A stretch of 64,000 nucleotides of DNA, from the NCBI GenBank assembly GCA_002021875.1, contig CP018627.1, forward strand, positions 2,666,001 through 2,730,000, read 5' to 3'. The stretch comes from Streptomyces hygroscopicus (GTDB lineage: Bacteria; Actinomycetota; Actinomycetes; Streptomycetales; Streptomycetaceae). Each line of letters opens with the position of its first letter. Positions within the stretch are counted from its first letter, which is position 1. Positions 1-7,507 of the stretch are shown piece after piece. The notes below the pieces were generated by a model. The model was not told the origin of the DNA. It was given only the letters and a program-made list of their open reading frames with translations, and did not search any database. The position numbers and the translations under genes are program-made.

Positions 1-1437
1 GCCGACGCCGCCGGTGTCGCCTGCACCAACTGGGCCTACCCCACGGTGTGCGACGGCACGTCCTGCGACGGCGCCGACCCCGCCACCGCGGCGGGCGACG
101 ACCGCCCGGTGCCGTCCACCACCCTCTTCGGGCGCACCATCAGCCTCCATGTCGACCAGCGGAACGGGATGGCGTGGGGCGTCATCGAAAGCGGCGGCGC
201 GGGCGACGAGATCTGGCTCGACCGCTCCTGGGACAGCGGCGCCACCTGGCCCGAGGGCTCCTCCCTCGGCCGTACGAGCGTGCCCTCGGGCAAGACCTCG
301 ACGCATACGGCCATGTTCGCCACCCGGGATCCGCGCGGGCTGATGTTCGGCGGCGCGGTCCGGGCGTGCGGCCGGGAGTCCGCCCACCAGGAGGGCGGTT
401 GCACGGCCTGGGTGCGGCCCGCGCCGAGCCGGGCGCGCGCCGCGGCGGACGCGCTGATGGCGTCGTACCAGACGTACGAGGGCTGGTGGCGCAGCAGTTG
501 GTGGAACTCGGCCGTCGCGGTCACCTCGCTCATCGACTTCGCCCAGCGCACCGGGCGGCACGACTACGACTGGGTCATCGCCCGCACCTTCGAGCAGAAC
601 CGCGGCGCCTTCCCGGCCGGGGTGCGCAGCTCCGACGCGGTGGAGGGCCATTTCATCAGCCGCGCCGTCGACGACGCGGCGTGGTGGGGGGTTGCCTGGC
701 TGACCGCGTACGACCACACCCATGAGCGGCGCTATCTGGACGAGGCGGTCACCATCGCCGCTTACGTCCACCAGTACTGGGACACCGGGAGCTGCGGCGG
801 CGGTGTGTGGTGGGACCGGGAGCGCACCTACAAGAACGCGGTGACCAACGGGCTGTACCTGTGGCTCACCACATCACTGCACCAGCGGATCTCCGGCGAC
901 ACCGTATGGGGCGACCGGGCGGCCACGGCCGCGACCTGGTACCAGGGCAGCGGGTTGATCAACGGCGCGGGCCTGGTCAACGACGGGCTGACCGGCGACT
1001 GCCGCAACAACTCCCAGACCGTGTGGAGTTACAACCAGGGCCTGGCCATCGGCGCCTTCACCGAGCTGTGGCGGTCCACCGGCAACGGCCAGTACCTGGA
1101 CACCGCCCGCCGCCTGGCCGATGCCGCGATCACCTCGACGGCGCTGACCCGCGACGGCGTGCTCACCGAGTCCTGCGACACCGGCACGGGCACGTGCGAC
1201 GACAACCAGAAGCAGTTCAAGGGCATCTTCATGCGCCACCTCGCCGACCTCGCGGACGCCACCGGATCGGCCACCTACCGGGCGTACATCACCAAGCAGG
1301 CCGACTCGATCTGGACCACCGATCGCGACCCCCTCAACCGGCTCGGCCAGCGCTGGGCGGGCACCGCCCCGAACCAGGTGGACTGGCGCACCCAGGCCAG
1401 CGCACTCGGCGCGCTGACGGCCGCGGACGGCCTGTGA
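1..1437 (+). CDS. Glycoside hydrolase family 76 protein (alpha-1,6-mannanase-like), 5' end cut by window
   Basis: The reading frame is open from the first base and ends with TGA at 1435-1437, so the start and any signal peptide lie outside the window. The protein has the GH76 pattern: repeated aromatic-rich helical hairpins, the acidic pair DD inside DDAAWWGVAWL (codons at 670-675), and the motif KNAVTNGLYL. In characterised GH76 enzymes the paired aspartates are the catalytic residues that cut alpha-1,6-mannan backbones of fungal or actinobacterial cell walls. The preceding part (RSWDSGATWPEG and following) is a typical linker into the GH76 barrel. The next gene is another secreted glycosidase on the same strand, 77 bases downstream, so the two may be co-transcribed. 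The family call is firm; the substrate is inferred. Confidence 0.88.
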   Translation, partial: ADAAGVACTNWAYPTVCDGTSCDGADPATAAGDDRPVPSTTLFGRTISLHVDQRNGMAWGVIESGGAGDEIWLDRSWDSGATWPEGSSLGRTSVPSGKTSTHTAMFATRDPRGLMFGGAVRACGRESAHQEGGCTAWVRPAPSRARAAADALMASYQTYEGWWRSSWWNSAVAVTSLIDFAQRTGRHDYDWVIARTFEQNRGAFPAGVRSSDAVEGHFISRAVDDAAWWGVAWLTAYDHTHERRYLDEAVTIAAYVHQYWDTGSCGGGVWWDRERTYKNAVTNGLYLWLTTSLHQRISGDTVWGDRAATAATWYQGSGLINGAGLVNDGLTGDCRNNSQTVWSYNQGLAIGAFTELWRSTGNGQYLDTARRLADAAITSTALTRDGVLTESCDTGTGTCDDNQKQFKGIFMRHLADLADATGSATYRAYITKQADSIWTTDRDPLNRLGQRWAGTAPNQVDWRTQASALGALTAADGL

Positions 1438-1514
1438 CCCGCCACGCCGACCGGGGGACGGCCACTCGGTCCGGACCCCACCCGTCGTACGCACATCGAC
1501 GCAAGGAGGCGCCC

Positions 1515-3002
1515 ATGAACCCCCGCACGACCCGCCGCCACGCGGCCCTGCTCACCGCGCTACTGGCCATCCTGTGGGGCCTGCTCGCCGCCCCACCCGC
1601 CGCCACCGCGGCCCCGTCTGCCGTCAAGGGGACACCGCCCACCGCCACCGCGACACCACACACCGCCGCCGCGGGCACCTTCCGCAACCCCCTCAACACG
1701 GGCCCAGACCCGTATATGACCGTCTGGAACGGGAACTACTACCTGACCACCACGCAGGGCGACAGCATCCGGATGTGGCGCTCCTCCTCCCTGGGCACCC
1801 TGCTCGAAGCCGACCCCATCACCGTGTGGACGGACCCCGATCCCTCCCGCAACCAGCACATCTGGGCACCGGAGTTCTACCGCTTCGGCGACCGCTGGTA
1901 CCTCTACTACACCGCCGACGACGGGGTCGACGACCACCACAGGCTCTATGTGCTGGAGTCGGACCGCGACGACCCGGCCGGCCCTTACCACTTCAAGTCC
2001 CGGCTGACGCCGCCCAACCACGCGTCCGACTTCGCCATCGACCCCGGCATCCTCCAGCACAACGGACGCCTCTACCTCGCCTACTCCGGCATCAACCAGT
2101 ACCAGCACAACGGCATCAACATCGCCCCGATGTCCAACCCCTACACCGTCTCCGGCAACGCCGTCGCCCTGAACGCGGCCGGGGGCTGCCCCGAGGTGCG
2201 CGAGGGCGCCGAGTTCCTCTACCGCAACGGCCGCACCTGGATGACGTACTCCACCTGTGACACGGGCAAGCCGGACTACCAGGTGTGGATGATGTCCCTG
2301 CCGTCCGGTGCCGACCCGCTCGTGCCCGGCAACTGGACCCAGCACACCGGTGCGCGGTTCTCCCGCGCCGACGACCACGGTGTCTACGGCCCCGGCCACC
2401 ACGCCTTCTTCCGCTCCCCCGACGGCACGGAGGACTGGATCGTCTACCACGCCAAGACCACGTCGGTGAACACCTACACCGACCGCACCACACGCGCCCA
2501 GAAGATCACCTGGAACGCCGACGGCAGCCCCGACCTGGGCCGTCCGCTCGCCACGGGCGCCACCCAGGACCTGCCGTCCGGCGACCCGGGCGCGGGCACG
2601 TACTGGATCAACGACGACGGCCGGTCCAGCGGCGACGGAAGCGCCACGTTCACCGGCAACTGGAACTCGGGGACCGGCTGCGCCACCCAGTGCTTCTGGG
2701 GCGATGACCACTGGAGTGACCAGGCGGGCAACACCGCCACCCTCTCCTTCACCGGCACCCGGATCGCCCTGCTCTCGGTCCGCGACACCGGCAACGGCAT
2801 CGCCGCCCTCAGCGTCGACGGCGGCCCCGAGCAACGCCGGGACTTCTACGGCGCGATCCGCACCGGCGAGACCCTCCAATACCTCAGCCCCCGGCTCCCC
2901 TACGGCCGGCACACCCTGCGCATCCGCGTGACCGGTGAGCACAACGCCCAGTCGGGGGCCTCGTTCGTGAGCGTGGACCGTGCGGAGGTGTACACCCGCT
3001 AG
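1515..3002 (+). CDS. Secreted glycoside hydrolase family 43 protein with C-terminal beta-sandwich
   Basis: The ATG at 1515 is preceded by AAGGAGG (1503-1509), an excellent ribosome site. The 495-residue product starts with a signal peptide (charged RTTRR, hydrophobic stretch, Ala-rich cleavage region near residue 32). Five-blade propeller GH43 motifs follow: GPDPY with Asp65 as candidate general base, HIWAPEF, FAIDPGI as candidate pKa-modulating Asp, and CPEVREGAEF with the candidate acid Glu. Residues from about 355 to the end form a separate beta-rich module (GTYWINDD to the end) that resembles a carbohydrate-binding fold. GH43 enzymes are mostly alpha-L-arabinofuranosidases, arabinanases or beta-xylosidases; I cannot choose between these. 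The stop overlaps the stop of the convergent TetR gene. Confidence 0.87.
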   Translation: MNPRTTRRHAALLTALLAILWGLLAAPPAATAAPSAVKGTPPTATATPHTAAAGTFRNPLNTGPDPYMTVWNGNYYLTTTQGDSIRMWRSSSLGTLLEADPITVWTDPDPSRNQHIWAPEFYRFGDRWYLYYTADDGVDDHHRLYVLESDRDDPAGPYHFKSRLTPPNHASDFAIDPGILQHNGRLYLAYSGINQYQHNGINIAPMSNPYTVSGNAVALNAAGGCPEVREGAEFLYRNGRTWMTYSTCDTGKPDYQVWMMSLPSGADPLVPGNWTQHTGARFSRADDHGVYGPGHHAFFRSPDGTEDWIVYHAKTTSVNTYTDRTTRAQKITWNADGSPDLGRPLATGATQDLPSGDPGAGTYWINDDGRSSGDGSATFTGNWNSGTGCATQCFWGDDHWSDQAGNTATLSFTGTRIALLSVRDTGNGIAALSVDGGPEQRRDFYGAIRTGETLQYLSPRLPYGRHTLRIRVTGEHNAQSGASFVSVDRAEVYTR

Positions 3003-3637
3003 CAACCGGCATGCGGCGTGTCCGCCGGGACGAGCAGACCGTGCAGGGCGTACTCCACCAGCTTGCGCACCTCCTCCGGGGCGAGCGATTCATGCCCGGC
3101 CATCAGGCGGAACGCCAGCGCGCCCAGCAGCACGTCCGTGGCCGTCGCGGCGTCCACGCCCCGCCTGGTCAGCCCCGCCTCGGCGGCCCGGTCCCAGTAC
3201 GGCTCCAGGGCCGCCCTGCGGGGCGCCAGGAAGAACTCATGGAAGTACGGCGCCGCCTGCGGCTCGGTCGCGCAGGCGGCCAGCAACTGCCCGAAGACGC
3301 CACCTTCCGGACTGGTGTAGTAGGTCAGCAGGTCGGTCGCGAAGGTGACCAGATCCTCGACGGGGCGGCCGGTGTCCGGGAACACCACCGCCTCGGCCGC
3401 ATCCCGGCCGAACGCCTCCGCCATGATCGCCGCCTTGCAGGGCCAGTGCTTGTAGATGGTCGCCGTGCTCACACCCGACCGGCCGGCGATGCGGTCGATG
3501 GTGACCCCGGCCGTGCCCACCTCGCGCATGAGCGCGCTGGTGGCGGTCAGCACCGCGTCATGCGCCCGGATGCTGCGCGGGCGCCGGGGACGGTCCTGTG
3601 TGCGGCGCGCACCGGGTACGTCGGCGGTGGTGTCCAC
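2999..3637 (-). CDS. TetR/AcrR family transcriptional regulator
   Basis: The chosen GTG start (3637) follows AGGAGGG at 3650-3644 with a 6-base spacer; the frame is open further upstream but without such a site. The 212-residue protein has an N-terminal helix-turn-helix of the TetR type (TIDRIAGRSGVSTATIYKHWPCKAAIMAEAF) and a C-terminal ligand domain with YYTSPEGGVFGQLLAACATEP, as in the TetR_C_11 type. It is divergent from the NIPSNAP gene, and a perfect 11-bp inverted repeat lies between them, so it probably represses itself and that gene. The 3' end overlaps the convergent GH43 gene by 4 bases. The inducing ligand is unknown. Confidence 0.9.
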   Translation of the reverse strand: MDTTADVPGARRTQDRPRRPRSIRAHDAVLTATSALMREVGTAGVTIDRIAGRSGVSTATIYKHWPCKAAIMAEAFGRDAAEAVVFPDTGRPVEDLVTFATDLLTYYTSPEGGVFGQLLAACATEPQAAPYFHEFFLAPRRAALEPYWDRAAEAGLTRRGVDAATATDVLLGALAFRLMAGHESLAPEEVRKLVEYALHGLLVPADTPHAGC

Positions 3638-3666
3638 GGGTGGCCCTCCTCTGCGCTTGCTTGCCC

Positions 3667-3696
3667 TTGAACTAAAGTGATGCTTCACTTTAGTTT
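3667..3696. promoter_or_regulatory. Probable TetR operator overlapping divergent promoters
   Basis: The arms AACTAAAGTGA (3670-3680) and TCACTTTAGTT (3685-3695) are a perfect 11-bp inverted repeat with a 4-base spacer, strikingly AT-rich for this genome. On the plus strand TTGAAC (3667-3672) and TAGTTT (3691-3696) could be -35 and -10 hexamers with an 18-base spacer, so a bound dimer would cover the core promoter. It lies 32 bases upstream of the TetR start. The palindrome is seen directly; its use by this TetR is inferred. Confidence 0.75.
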
Positions 3697-3772
3697 GTGG
3701 GGACCGGCGACGCAATCCCGACCGCCGGAAAACCCCGCGAACCGGGACAAAGAAACGGTCAGGACATCGACC

Positions 3773-4387
3773 ATGCTCTATGAACTCGCCACCCTTTCCC
3801 TCAAGCTGCGCACGGTCCCGAAGGCACTGTCCGCACTGGAGACCTACACCACGAGCGACGCCACCGGCGGCCGGCTGCTCGGCTGCTGGGAGCCCGAACA
3901 CGGCGTCATCGTCGGGCAGTTGCTCCTGCTGCGCGGCTTCGAGAACGCCGAGGAACTCACCGAGGAGCGCACCCGCGTGCTCACCAGCGCCGACCCGTTC
4001 GGCATCGGGGAACACCTCACCGGCTTCCAGGTGGAGAGCTACGCCCCGCTTCCCTTCCTGCCACCGGTCGAGCCGGGCCACTACGGCTCCGTGTACGAGT
4101 TCCGCACCTACCGCCTCAAGGTCGGCGGCCTGGTGCCCACGATGGCCGGCTGGGAGGCCGCGGTGCCGGAACGCACCCGGCTCCACCCGCTGACGACCGC
4201 CATGTACGGCCTGGACGGCGTCCCCCGTATCACCCACATCTGGCCCTTCCCCGACCTCAACGCCCGGCTGGAGATCCGCCGCGAGTCCTACGAACGCGGC
4301 ATCTGGCCCCCCGAGAACGGCCCGGAGAACATCGCCCACGCCACCTCCACGATCGCCCTGCCGACCCCCATCTCCCTGCTGGCCTGA
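3773..4387 (+). CDS. NIPSNAP family protein
   Basis: The 204-residue protein begins MLYELATLSL and has two ferredoxin-like repeats typical of NIPSNAP/dimeric alpha-beta barrel proteins; the second begins VYEFRTYRLKVGGL and ends in THIWPFPDLNARLEIRRE, with the conserved pattern of repeated aromatic residues around a W-x-F-P-D-L turn. The ATG at 3773 is chosen because the similarity begins there; an upstream in-frame ATG would run through the operator. The function of bacterial NIPSNAP proteins is not settled; many lie beside redox or catabolic genes. Position under the divergent TetR palindrome suggests it is the main target of that repressor. Confidence 0.8.
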   Translation: MLYELATLSLKLRTVPKALSALETYTTSDATGGRLLGCWEPEHGVIVGQLLLLRGFENAEELTEERTRVLTSADPFGIGEHLTGFQVESYAPLPFLPPVEPGHYGSVYEFRTYRLKVGGLVPTMAGWEAAVPERTRLHPLTTAMYGLDGVPRITHIWPFPDLNARLEIRRESYERGIWPPENGPENIAHATSTIALPTPISLLA

Positions 4388-4482
4388 CCCCGTGACCCGA
4401 CCCCGTGGGCGGTCGCCAGGGGTAGCCGCCGGGGCCGGACAGATATGACGCCCGGCGCAATCCATCCAGGGCATCCCTTACC

Positions 4483-5439
4483 GTGGCGCATGTGGATCTC
4501 AACTTGCTCGTGGCACTCGACGCGCTGCTGGAGGAGAACAGCGTGACCGCCGCGGCGGACCGGCTGCACCTCTCGCCACCGGCCATGAGCCGGACGCTGG
4601 CCCGGATCCGCCGCGCGACCGGCGACGACATCCTGGTGCGCGCCGGCCGCACCATGGTCCCGACCCCGCGCGCCCTCGAACTGCGCGAGGAGACCCGCGA
4701 GCTGGTCCGGCGGGCCACCGCCGTGCTCACTCCCGTACGCCGACTCGACCTGGCCCGCCTGAACCGGCACTTCACCGTGCGAGGTCATGACGCGCTGCTG
4801 GCGGCCCTCGCCGCCCCGCTGATCGCCAGGATCGGCGCCACGGCCCCGAACATCCACCTGAGCCTGCTCGCCGAGTCGTCAGCCGACCAGCCCGACCTCA
4901 ACCGGGGCCAGGTCGACCTGGAGATCGGCGCGAACGAGCCGGGGCGCCCGGAGATCTCCTCCGAGGTGGTGGGCAGCGACCGGATGGCGCTGGCCCTGCG
5001 GCGGGAGCATCCGCTCGCCAAGGGCAGGGTCGATGTCGACAAGCTCCTCCGCATGGCCTTCGTGACCGTCTCGCGCCGGGGCCGTCTGCACGACGCCGTC
5101 GACGACGCCCTCGCCGAACGCGGCCTGCGGAGACGGGTGATCGCGTCCCTGCCGACGAGCGCGGCGGCACTGGACGTGGTCTCCCGCTCGGACGCCGTCG
5201 CCGTCGTCGCCGAGCGGGTCTGCCGCCCCGCCTCGGCGCGGCTCGGCCTGGTCACCCGGCGGCTCCCGCTGGAGCTGCCGCCGGCCCAGGTGGTCGTCAC
5301 CTGGCATCACCGGCACGACAGCGATCCCGCCCACGCGTGGCTCCGCGACCAGGTGCGGGACGTGCTCCGCGAGGCGACCGGCGACACCGCGGAGGGCCGC
5401 CCCGCGACCGGGCCCGGTGGCCCACGCGAATCCGCGTAG
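4483..5439 (+). CDS. LysR family transcriptional regulator (NodD/SyrM-like N-terminus)
   Basis: The 318-residue product carries an N-terminal winged helix (DLNLLVALDALLEENSVTAAA, then LHLSPPAMSRTLARIR and ILVRAGRTMVPT), followed by a periplasmic-binding-protein-like effector domain. The pattern DLNLL...ALLEE...SAMSRTL-type is that of the LysR subgroup that includes NodD and SyrM. GTG at 4483 or GTG at 4492 could start translation; neither has a strong ribosome site. The 3' tail (about 20 residues after DVLREATGD) is low-complexity. It is convergent with the next LysR gene and lies 95 bases after the NIPSNAP gene. Target genes are not evident. Confidence 0.88.
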   Translation: MAHVDLNLLVALDALLEENSVTAAADRLHLSPPAMSRTLARIRRATGDDILVRAGRTMVPTPRALELREETRELVRRATAVLTPVRRLDLARLNRHFTVRGHDALLAALAAPLIARIGATAPNIHLSLLAESSADQPDLNRGQVDLEIGANEPGRPEISSEVVGSDRMALALRREHPLAKGRVDVDKLLRMAFVTVSRRGRLHDAVDDALAERGLRRRVIASLPTSAAALDVVSRSDAVAVVAERVCRPASARLGLVTRRLPLELPPAQVVVTWHHRHDSDPAHAWLRDQVRDVLREATGDTAEGRPATGPGGPRESA

Positions 5440-5447
5440 CCGCGCCT

Positions 5448-5462
5448 GGGCGCTCCGCGCCC
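5448..5462. terminator. Short GC hairpin between convergent LysR genes
   Basis: GGGCGC (5448-5453) and GCGCCC (5457-5462) form a 6-bp stem with a 3-base loop, sitting in the 25-base gap between two convergent genes. There is no T-run, so termination activity is only a guess. Confidence 0.3.
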
Positions 5463-5464
5463 GC

Positions 5465-6346
5465 TCACACCGCGGTGCCCGCCTCGCGATAGGTGAGCAG
5501 ACCGCGCACCGCCTCGATGGTGGCTCCGGCCAGGGAGGGGTCGCAGCCACTGCGGGCCAGGGCGCTGATGCGCACCGGGGGGACGGCCGGGAGGTCGTGG
5601 CGGGGAGTGAGACCGTCGGGGTACGGGCTGCCGGGGATGGCCAGCAGGGCGGCGCCGAGTCCGGCGCGGGCCGCGTCCAGTACTCCGGCGAGGTATCCGG
5701 CCTCGGCAACCACGGTGGCGGATGTGTGGTGAGAGGCCAGTGCGGTCAGGGCGCGGCGGCGGATCACACACGGGTCGCTGATGGCGACCAGGGGCAGCGG
5801 GGCGGGGGCGGCGGGTGGGTTCCAGCCCGGGGCGGCGTACCAGCGCAGGGGGAGTTCGCCCACTGGGGTGCCCGGGGCGGAGGCGGCCTCGGTGACGTAG
5901 ACGGCCAGGTCGAGTTCGCCGCGCTCGACGGCGTCCGTCAGCCGTGCCGAGCGGTCGATGCGCACGCGGACCTCGGCACCGGGCCGGGTGTCGCGTACGG
6001 CTCCGGTGAGGACGGGCAGGATCTGGTCGGCGCCATGCTCGGTGGCGCCGATGACGACGGGCGCCACGTCGGCCGTGTCCTCCCCAAGGAGTCGGCGGAC
6101 GGCGGCGTCGTGTGCGCCGGTGATCAGCCGGGCTTCTTCCAGCAGTCGGCTGCCGTGGGTGGTGAACCGGGTCTTCCTGCCGTCGCGTTCGACGATGGGG
6201 CGTCCGAGGGCCTTCTCCAGCCGCCGAATGTGCTGGCTGACGGCGGACTGGCTGAGTGCGAGCGCGCCGGCGGCGCGGTGGAAGCCTCCGTAGTCGGCGA
6301 CGGCGATGAGGCTGCGCAACGCCACGATGTCCAGTACCGGTCGCAT
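5465..6346 (-). CDS. LysR family regulator, probable controller of the sulfonate operon
   Basis: The 293-residue protein has a canonical LysR N-terminus (LDIVALRSLIAVADYGGF, then LALSQSAVSQHIRRLEKALG and RKTRFTTHGSRLLEEA) and a two-lobed effector domain. It is divergent from the sulfur-acquisition operon that begins near 6443, and a perfect 8-bp inverted repeat sits 18 bases upstream of its start. Control of that operon is inferred from this arrangement; CysB and Cbl are LysR-type sulfur regulators in enterobacteria. The ligand could be a sulfur metabolite, but the sequence does not show which. Confidence 0.88.
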   Translation of the reverse strand: MRPVLDIVALRSLIAVADYGGFHRAAGALALSQSAVSQHIRRLEKALGRPIVERDGRKTRFTTHGSRLLEEARLITGAHDAAVRRLLGEDTADVAPVVIGATEHGADQILPVLTGAVRDTRPGAEVRVRIDRSARLTDAVERGELDLAVYVTEAASAPGTPVGELPLRWYAAPGWNPPAAPAPLPLVAISDPCVIRRRALTALASHHTSATVVAEAGYLAGVLDAARAGLGAALLAIPGSPYPDGLTPRHDLPAVPPVRISALARSGCDPSLAGATIEAVRGLLTYREAGTAV

Positions 6347-6364
6347 GTGCGCAGGCTAGCAGCG

Positions 6365-6387
6365 ATCGATCAGAAAACGTGATCGAT
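6365..6387. promoter_or_regulatory. Candidate LysR binding site upstream of the sulfur operon
   Basis: ATCGATCA (6365-6372) and TGATCGAT (6380-6387) are exact reverse complements separated by 7 bases, in an AT-rich island between the LysR gene and the leader peptide. The 23-bp dyad fits the usual size of a LysR recognition site with its T-N11-A core. Binding is inferred. Confidence 0.6.
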
Positions 6388-6442
6388 TTTGATGGCAAAT
6401 CATCGTTGGACGGCCAACTCCGGTCTCCTGCATCCTGGGGAC

Positions 6443-6604
6443 ATGTCGCGTACAGCGCTCGTGGCGGCCCCCGCGCCGCGCACCCACCGCACCGGATCCG
6501 GGCCGTCGGCCGCCGGACCGGCGGGGTGCCGCGCCGCCGGAGCCCGGCTGACGCGGCGGCGCGTGGTCGACTTCGGCCGCACCGGCGCCATGCGCTGTCG
6601 CTGA
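6443..6604 (+). CDS. Putative cysteine-containing leader peptide of the sulfur operon
   Basis: A 53-codon frame from ATG 6443 ends in LTRRRVVDFGRTGAMRCR just before TGA at 6602-6604. The end matches the pattern of short leader peptides (RRHVD-hydrophobic-R...C-R) that sit upstream of sulfur genes in Streptomyces and related actinomycetes, and which I recall as annotated simply as putative leader peptide. The true start may be further in, since these peptides are often 20-40 residues, but no in-frame ATG or good ribosome site is closer. The single Cys is the penultimate residue. A GC hairpin begins 10 bases after the stop and the sulfur genes follow, which suits Cys-dependent attenuation. The peptide itself is probably not a functional protein. 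Confidence 0.6.
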   Translation: MSRTALVAAPAPRTHRTGSGPSAAGPAGCRAAGARLTRRRVVDFGRTGAMRCR

Positions 6605-6614
6605 CTCCCGGCTT

Positions 6615-6631
6615 CCCGGCCGTCCGCCGGG
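6615..6631 (+). terminator. Candidate attenuator hairpin after the leader peptide
   Basis: CCCGGC (6615-6620) pairs with GCCGGG (6626-6631) around CGTCC, followed by a pyrimidine-rich run (TCTTCGCCTCTTCTCC). It starts 10 bases after the leader stop codon, where a ribosome stalled at the terminal Cys codon would interfere with folding. The hairpin is seen; its role is inferred. Confidence 0.4.
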
Positions 6632-6772
6632 TCTTCGCCTCTTCTCCGTTCCCCGCGCATCGCCTTGCCAGGGCCCTTCGCGCCCTCGCCTTCTCCTGTT
6701 CCGTCCCGCCCCCGGCTCGGCCGCTCCGCCTCGCCTGTGCGGGCGGCGTCACTGTCGACGAATCGAGTTCTC

Positions 6773-7507
6773 ATGCCCTCTGCTCAGCCTGTCCACTCCT
6801 GGGACGAACCAGAAGGAATCGCCCCGCGCGGCACGCTCGTACTCCTCCCCGGACGGGGTGAACACGGTGGGGTGTACGAGCGGTTCGGCCGCCGGATCGC
6901 CGCCGACGGCTATCGCGTCCGTGCCCTGGGGGACGCCTCGGCCGGCCCCGAGGCCGTCATCGAGGCGGCCACCAAGCTGCTGCGCGACGAGACGCTTCCG
7001 GGCCCCCGCGTCCTGGTCGGCTCCGACACCGGGGCGTCCCACGCGGCTCGCCTCGCCGGGCTCGGCACCCCCGGTCTCGACGCGCTGATCCTCGCCGGGC
7101 TGCCGACCGGGGCGCGCCCCACGGCGACCGGGGCCGCGGACTGGGAGGACGAACTGGACCGGCGCACCGCCTGCCCCACCCACCGGGGCAGGCTGACCGC
7201 CGACTCCGCGTTCCGGCGCGGCGCCCTGGAGGACCCGTCGGCTCTGGAGTCGCCGGCGCTGGACGGGATCTCCGTTCCCGTGCTCGGGCTGCACGGTGCC
7301 GAGGACACCGTCAGCCCCCTCGATGAGGTCCGCCGCGTCTACCGCGGGCTGCCGGGCGCCGAGTTGGTGAGCCTGGCCGGCACCCGGCACGACGTCCTCA
7401 ACGACGTGACCCATCGCACCGCCGCCGCCACGGTAATCCTCTTCCTGGAGCGGCTGCGGACGGATCCCGGGCTGCCGCTCATCGCCGTCACGGAGGACCG
7501 CGCATGA
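6773..7507 (+). CDS. Alpha/beta hydrolase with aspartate at the nucleophile position
   Basis: The 244-residue protein shows an alpha/beta hydrolase fold: oxyanion strand TLVLLPGRGEHGGVYERFG (residues 21-39), nucleophile elbow GSDTG (83-87), acid strand HGAEDTVSP with Asp178, and catalytic His206 in GTRHDVLND. The elbow places Asp85 where serine hydrolases have Ser, as in dehalogenases and epoxide hydrolases. ATG 6773 is chosen at the start of similarity although its ribosome site is weak. It is the first structural gene of the sulfur operon and overlaps the rhodanese gene by ATGA. It may open a sulfonate or sulfate-ester substrate; that is inference. Confidence 0.78.
   Translation: MPSAQPVHSWDEPEGIAPRGTLVLLPGRGEHGGVYERFGRRIAADGYRVRALGDASAGPEAVIEAATKLLRDETLPGPRVLVGSDTGASHAARLAGLGTPGLDALILAGLPTGARPTATGAADWEDELDRRTACPTHRGRLTADSAFRRGALEDPSALESPALDGISVPVLGLHGAEDTVSPLDEVRRVYRGLPGAELVSLAGTRHDVLNDVTHRTAAATVILFLERLRTDPGLPLIAVTEDRA

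Noticed and set aside
1560..3005. Long open frame on the minus strand opposite the GH43 gene
   Set aside because: It is a shadow frame: composition is Gly/Val/Arg-rich without any family motif, and the plus strand codes for a clear GH43 protein with signal peptide and ribosome site.
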